In this document: piece after piece, positions 61,657 through 64,000 of the stretch | Layout of the letters: every line of letters starts with the position of its first letter | Position numbering within the stretch: position 1 is the stretch's first letter | Source of the DNA: Rhizobium indicum | GTDB lineage: Bacteria > Pseudomonadota > Alphaproteobacteria > Rhizobiales > Rhizobiaceae | Direction of reading: 5' to 3' | Assembly (NCBI RefSeq): GCF_005862305.2 | Contig: NZ_CP054021.1 | Location: 2,480,001-2,544,000 of the forward strand | Length of the DNA: 64,000 nt | The notes under the pieces: generated by a model | Database searches by the model: none | Told to the model about the DNA's origin: nothing | What the model saw: the letters and a program-made list of their open reading frames with translations, nothing else | Program-made: the position numbers and the translations under genes

Positions 61657-62589
61657 ATGTCCAAACCACGCAAACCCAAAGGCCGGCCGATTTCCGGCTG
61701 GCTGATCCTCGACAAGCCGGTGGATTTCGGCTCGACGGAAGCCGTCTCCAAGATCAAGTGGCTCTACAAGGCCGAGAAGGCCGGTCATGCCGGCACGCTC
61801 GATCCGCTCGCCTCCGGCATGCTGCCGATCGCGCTCGGCGACGCGACGAAGACCGTCCCCTACGTGATGGACGGCCGCAAGATCTATGAATTCACGGTGA
61901 GCTGGGGCGAGGAACGTGCGACCGACGATCTCGAGGGCGAGGTGACCAAGAGTTCGGACAAACGCCCGAGCGAACAGCAGATTCGCGATATTCTGCCTGG
62001 ATATATCGGTACCATCAGCCAGGTGCCGCCGCAGTTTTCCGCTATCAAGATATCCGGTGAGCGCGCCTATGATCTGGCGCGAGAAGGCGAAACCGTCGAA
62101 ATCCCCTCGCGTGAGGTCGATATCTTCCGGCTGACCTTGCTCGCCTGCCCGGACGCCGATAGCGCGCATTTCGAAGTGGAATGCGGCAAGGGTACCTATG
62201 TCAGGGCGCTGGCGCGCGATTTCGGCCGCGAGCTCGGCTGCTACGGCCATGTGTCCGGGCTGCGGCGCACCTTCGTCGCGCCTTTCGCGGAAGAGGCCAT
62301 GGTGCCGCTTGCGGATCTCGTGGCACTGGAGGCGATCGAGGATATGGACGAGCGCCTGGCGGCCCTCGACGCGCTGCTGATCAACACCTGCGAAGCGCTA
62401 TCCTCCCTGCCCCATCTGGTCATCAATGACGACCAGGCGCACCGGCTGAAGATGGGCAACCCGATCCTGGTGCGTGGCCGCGATGCGCCGGTTGCCGAAA
62501 GCGAAGCCTATGCGACGGCCCGCGGCAAGCTGATCGCGATCGGCGAGATCGGCCAGGGGGAGTTCCGCCCGAAGCGGGTTTTCGCCTGA
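61657..62589 (+). CDS. truB: tRNA pseudouridine-55 synthase TruB
   Basis: Makes pseudouridine 55 in the T loop of all tRNAs. The catalytic aspartate lies in [14 protein letters not shown] near residue 50, with [17 protein letters not shown] before it and the [20 protein letters not shown] motif and [17 protein letters not shown] after. A small C-terminal PUA-like domain ends the protein. ATG 61657 follows AGAAGAG and gives 310 residues; ATG 61630, overlapping rbfA, would add nine. Confidence 0.95.
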   Translation: MSKPRKPKGRPISGWLILDKPVDFGSTEAVSKIKWLYKAEKAGHAGTLDPLASGMLPIALGDATKTVPYVMDGRKIYEFTVSWGEERATDDLEGEVTKSSDKRPSEQQIRDILPGYIGTISQVPPQFSAIKISGERAYDLAREGETVEIPSREVDIFRLTLLACPDADSAHFEVECGKGTYVRALARDFGRELGCYGHVSGLRRTFVAPFAEEAMVPLADLVALEAIEDMDERLAALDALLINTCEALSSLPHLVINDDQAHRLKMGNPILVRGRDAPVAESEAYATARGKLIAIGEIGQGEFRPKRVFA

Positions 62590-62685
62590 GCCTATCTGGC
62601 TTTCTGACAACGACAGCGATTGTCAGCCGGTAGCGATGCGATATCTTCCCTGTCGGGCCATGGGGGCCCGACAGAGGGAAAGACT

Positions 62686-63537
62686 ATGCGTGGAACTGCT
62701 ATCGGAATCCTGACGTTCTTTTCGATGTTGCTTGCCGTCACCGGCGCTCAATCCGCCGAGCGCTGGGCCGAGCTTCCGGCCTTTCCTTCGATGCCGGTGG
62801 CAAAGACGAGCGGCATGGCCGAGGTGAACGACATCAAGATGTATTACGCCGAATACGGCGAAGGCGACCCGATCCTCTTCATCCATGGCGGTCTTGGAAA
62901 TGCCGAGGTCTGGGGTCACCAGGTCGCCGATTTTGCCAAGGATCATCTGGTCATCGTTGCCGACAGCCGCGGACATGGGCGCTCGACGCGCAGCCAGCAG
63001 CCCTTCGGTTATGATCTGATGACATCGGATTATGTGGCACTTCTTGACTATCTGAAGATCGACAAGGTGACGCTTGTCGGATGGTCGGACGGCGGCATCA
63101 TCGGCATCAACATGGCGATGAAACACCCAGAAAAATTGACCCGCGTCATTGCCCAGGCAGCCAACGTCACAACAGACGGCGTCAAGGCTGACGTCATGGA
63201 CAATAAGACCTTCAACGACTACATCAACGTCGCCGGGGAGCAGTACCGGAAGCTTTCGCCGACGCCGAACGAATATGACGCCTTCGTCAAGCAGATCTCC
63301 GAAATGTGGGCAACCCAGCCGGCCTGGACGGCCGCCGATCTTGGCAAGATCTCGGTGCCGGTCACACTTGCCATCGGCGATCATGATGAAGCCGTAAAGC
63401 TCGACCATACGGAAATGATGGCAAAACAGATTCCGGGCGCCAAACTCGTCATCCTGAAAGATGTGAGCCATTTCGCCATGCTGCAGGATCCTGCAGCCTA
63501 TGACGGGATGATCCGGGGCGCCATGGCGGGCCGTTGA
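62686..63537 (+). CDS. Exported alpha/beta-hydrolase
   Basis: A 283-residue alpha/beta-hydrolase. Signal peptide IGILTFFSMLLAVTGAQSAE, cleavage about residue 24. Oxyanion region FIHGGLGN, nucleophile elbow GWSDGG with the catalytic serine, acid in GDHDEAVKLD and base histidine in VSHFAMLQDP. It resembles secreted esterases or epoxide-hydrolase-like enzymes; substrate unknown. ATG 62686 follows AGAGGGAAAG; open frame upstream has no ribosome site. It separates truB from rpsO, which are usually adjacent. Confidence 0.88.
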   Translation: MRGTAIGILTFFSMLLAVTGAQSAERWAELPAFPSMPVAKTSGMAEVNDIKMYYAEYGEGDPILFIHGGLGNAEVWGHQVADFAKDHLVIVADSRGHGRSTRSQQPFGYDLMTSDYVALLDYLKIDKVTLVGWSDGGIIGINMAMKHPEKLTRVIAQAANVTTDGVKADVMDNKTFNDYINVAGEQYRKLSPTPNEYDAFVKQISEMWATQPAWTAADLGKISVPVTLAIGDHDEAVKLDHTEMMAKQIPGAKLVILKDVSHFAMLQDPAAYDGMIRGAMAGR

Positions 63538-63689
63538 AGCCGCCAAGGACGACCCCTCTTTCCATTGATCCATATTTGGTTTATAGGCAGCGCCAGCATC
63601 GGGTACGCCCGTTTGCATTCACGGCCAAAGCTGGACGACATCCCGGCTTTTGGCGACTTTAATCTCCTCCTCTTAGAAAGGATCACCCG

Positions 63690-63959
63690 ATGTCGATCAC
63701 TGCTGAGCGCAAGTCTGCGCTGATCAAGGAATATGCGACCGTTGAAGGCGATACCGGTTCTCCGGAAGTCCAGGTCGCGATCTTGACCGAACGCATCAAC
63801 AACCTGACCGAACACTTCAAGGACCACAAGAAGGATAACCATTCCCGCCGTGGCCTGCTGACGATGGTTTCGAGCCGCCGCTCGCTTCTTGATTATCTCA
63901 AGAAGAAGGATGAAGGCCGCTATTCCAAGCTGATCACCAGCCTGGGTATCCGCCGCTAA
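63690..63959 (+). CDS. rpsO: 30S ribosomal protein S15
   Basis: An 89-residue primary 16S-rRNA-binding protein. The family blocks [24 protein letters not shown] (in parts), [10 protein letters not shown] and the C-terminal [16 protein letters not shown] are all present. The start follows AGAAAGGATCACCCG. The gene is preceded by 150 bases, enough for its own promoter and leader. A terminator stem follows. Confidence 0.98.
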   Translation: MSITAERKSALIKEYATVEGDTGSPEVQVAILTERINNLTEHFKDHKKDNHSRRGLLTMVSSRRSLLDYLKKKDEGRYSKLITSLGIRR

Positions 63960-63964
63960 GATTG

Positions 63965-63995
63965 TCCGGCGGGCGCTTTCCGAGCGCCCGCCGGA
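63965..63995 (+). terminator. Terminator stem after rpsO
   Basis: A perfect 13-bp stem, TCCGGCGGGCGCT / AGCGCCCGCCGGA, with loop TTCCG begins five bases after the stop codon. Any T run would lie beyond the end of the window. Confidence 0.7.
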
Positions 63996-64000
63996 TCCTG

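Noticed and set aside
63560..63600. Possible rpsO promoter (TTTCCA ... TTTATA)
   Set aside because: The -35 element is a poor match and several equally weak pairs exist in the same gap.

Overview
The window is chromosomal DNA of a Rhizobium species, most like the R. etli / R. leguminosarum / R. phaseoli group. The evidence is high GC, rhizobial gene neighbourhoods (dapB-gpmA, polA followed by a small-RNA locus and a marR gene, dnaK-dnaJ, ffs-dnaX-ybaB-recR, rimP-nusA-ylxR-infB-rbfA-truB-rpsO), a CTTG-N18-CTTATAT heat-shock promoter of the alphaproteobacterial type, and many rhizobial intergenic mosaic repeats. Almost all of it is core genome. No phage, plasmid, integrase or CRISPR locus is visible, and the only transposon-like item is one 180-bp MITE-like palindrome.

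Layout: 1-1937 holds the end of an ABC exporter, dapB and gpmA. 1977-15001 is a complete carbon-phosphorus lyase and phosphonate uptake regulon: phnF divergent from phnGHIJKL plus a hexapeptide acyltransferase, then phnCDE1E2, then a DUF1045 2H-phosphoesterase with phnM and phnN. Pho-box-like repeats stand before each of the three blocks, a perfect operator palindrome stands in the phnF-phnG gap, and a terminator-shaped hairpin separates phnD from phnE1. No phnP is present; the DUF1045 protein is the natural candidate for its job. 15021-24597 has a frameshifted grpB relic, a soluble FtsK, polA, an EcpR1-like sRNA locus, a MarR regulator and an MHYT-PAS-GGDEF-EAL protein. 24812-30568 has an M20 peptidase, an SH3 protein with an Arg/Asp-rich tail, a second candidate sRNA on the minus strand, and a class A penicillin-binding protein. 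30810-37985 has dnaK-dnaJ, small regulators, recF, a MoeB/ThiF-like enzyme and an acetyltransferase. 38120-47692 is a run of housekeeping metabolism genes: 2-hydroxyacid dehydrogenase, adenosine kinase, AEC transporter, cytochrome c, kdsB, pheA, a glyoxalase-like protein, a YafY regulator with two copies of a matching palindrome, nudC and a HIT protein. 47781-52915 has SRP RNA, dnaX, ybaB, a MOSC protein, recR and a lytic transglycosylase whose 5' end carries the in-frame MITE. 52922-64000 has an acetyltransferase, an MFS exporter and the rimP-to-rpsO translation cluster.

The most interesting items are (i) the 180-bp palindromic element lying exactly between codons of the lytic transglycosylase signal-peptide region, (ii) two candidate trans-acting sRNAs built of hairpins with C/U-rich anti-Shine-Dalgarno loops, (iii) the paired 23-25 bp palindromes around the YafY gene, (iv) mosaic repeats that share a core but exchange stem arms and repeatedly supply the stop codon of a neighbouring gene, and (v) the Pho-box, operator and attenuator architecture of the phn regulon. 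All gene functions are read by eye from protein motifs; no database search or folding program was run.
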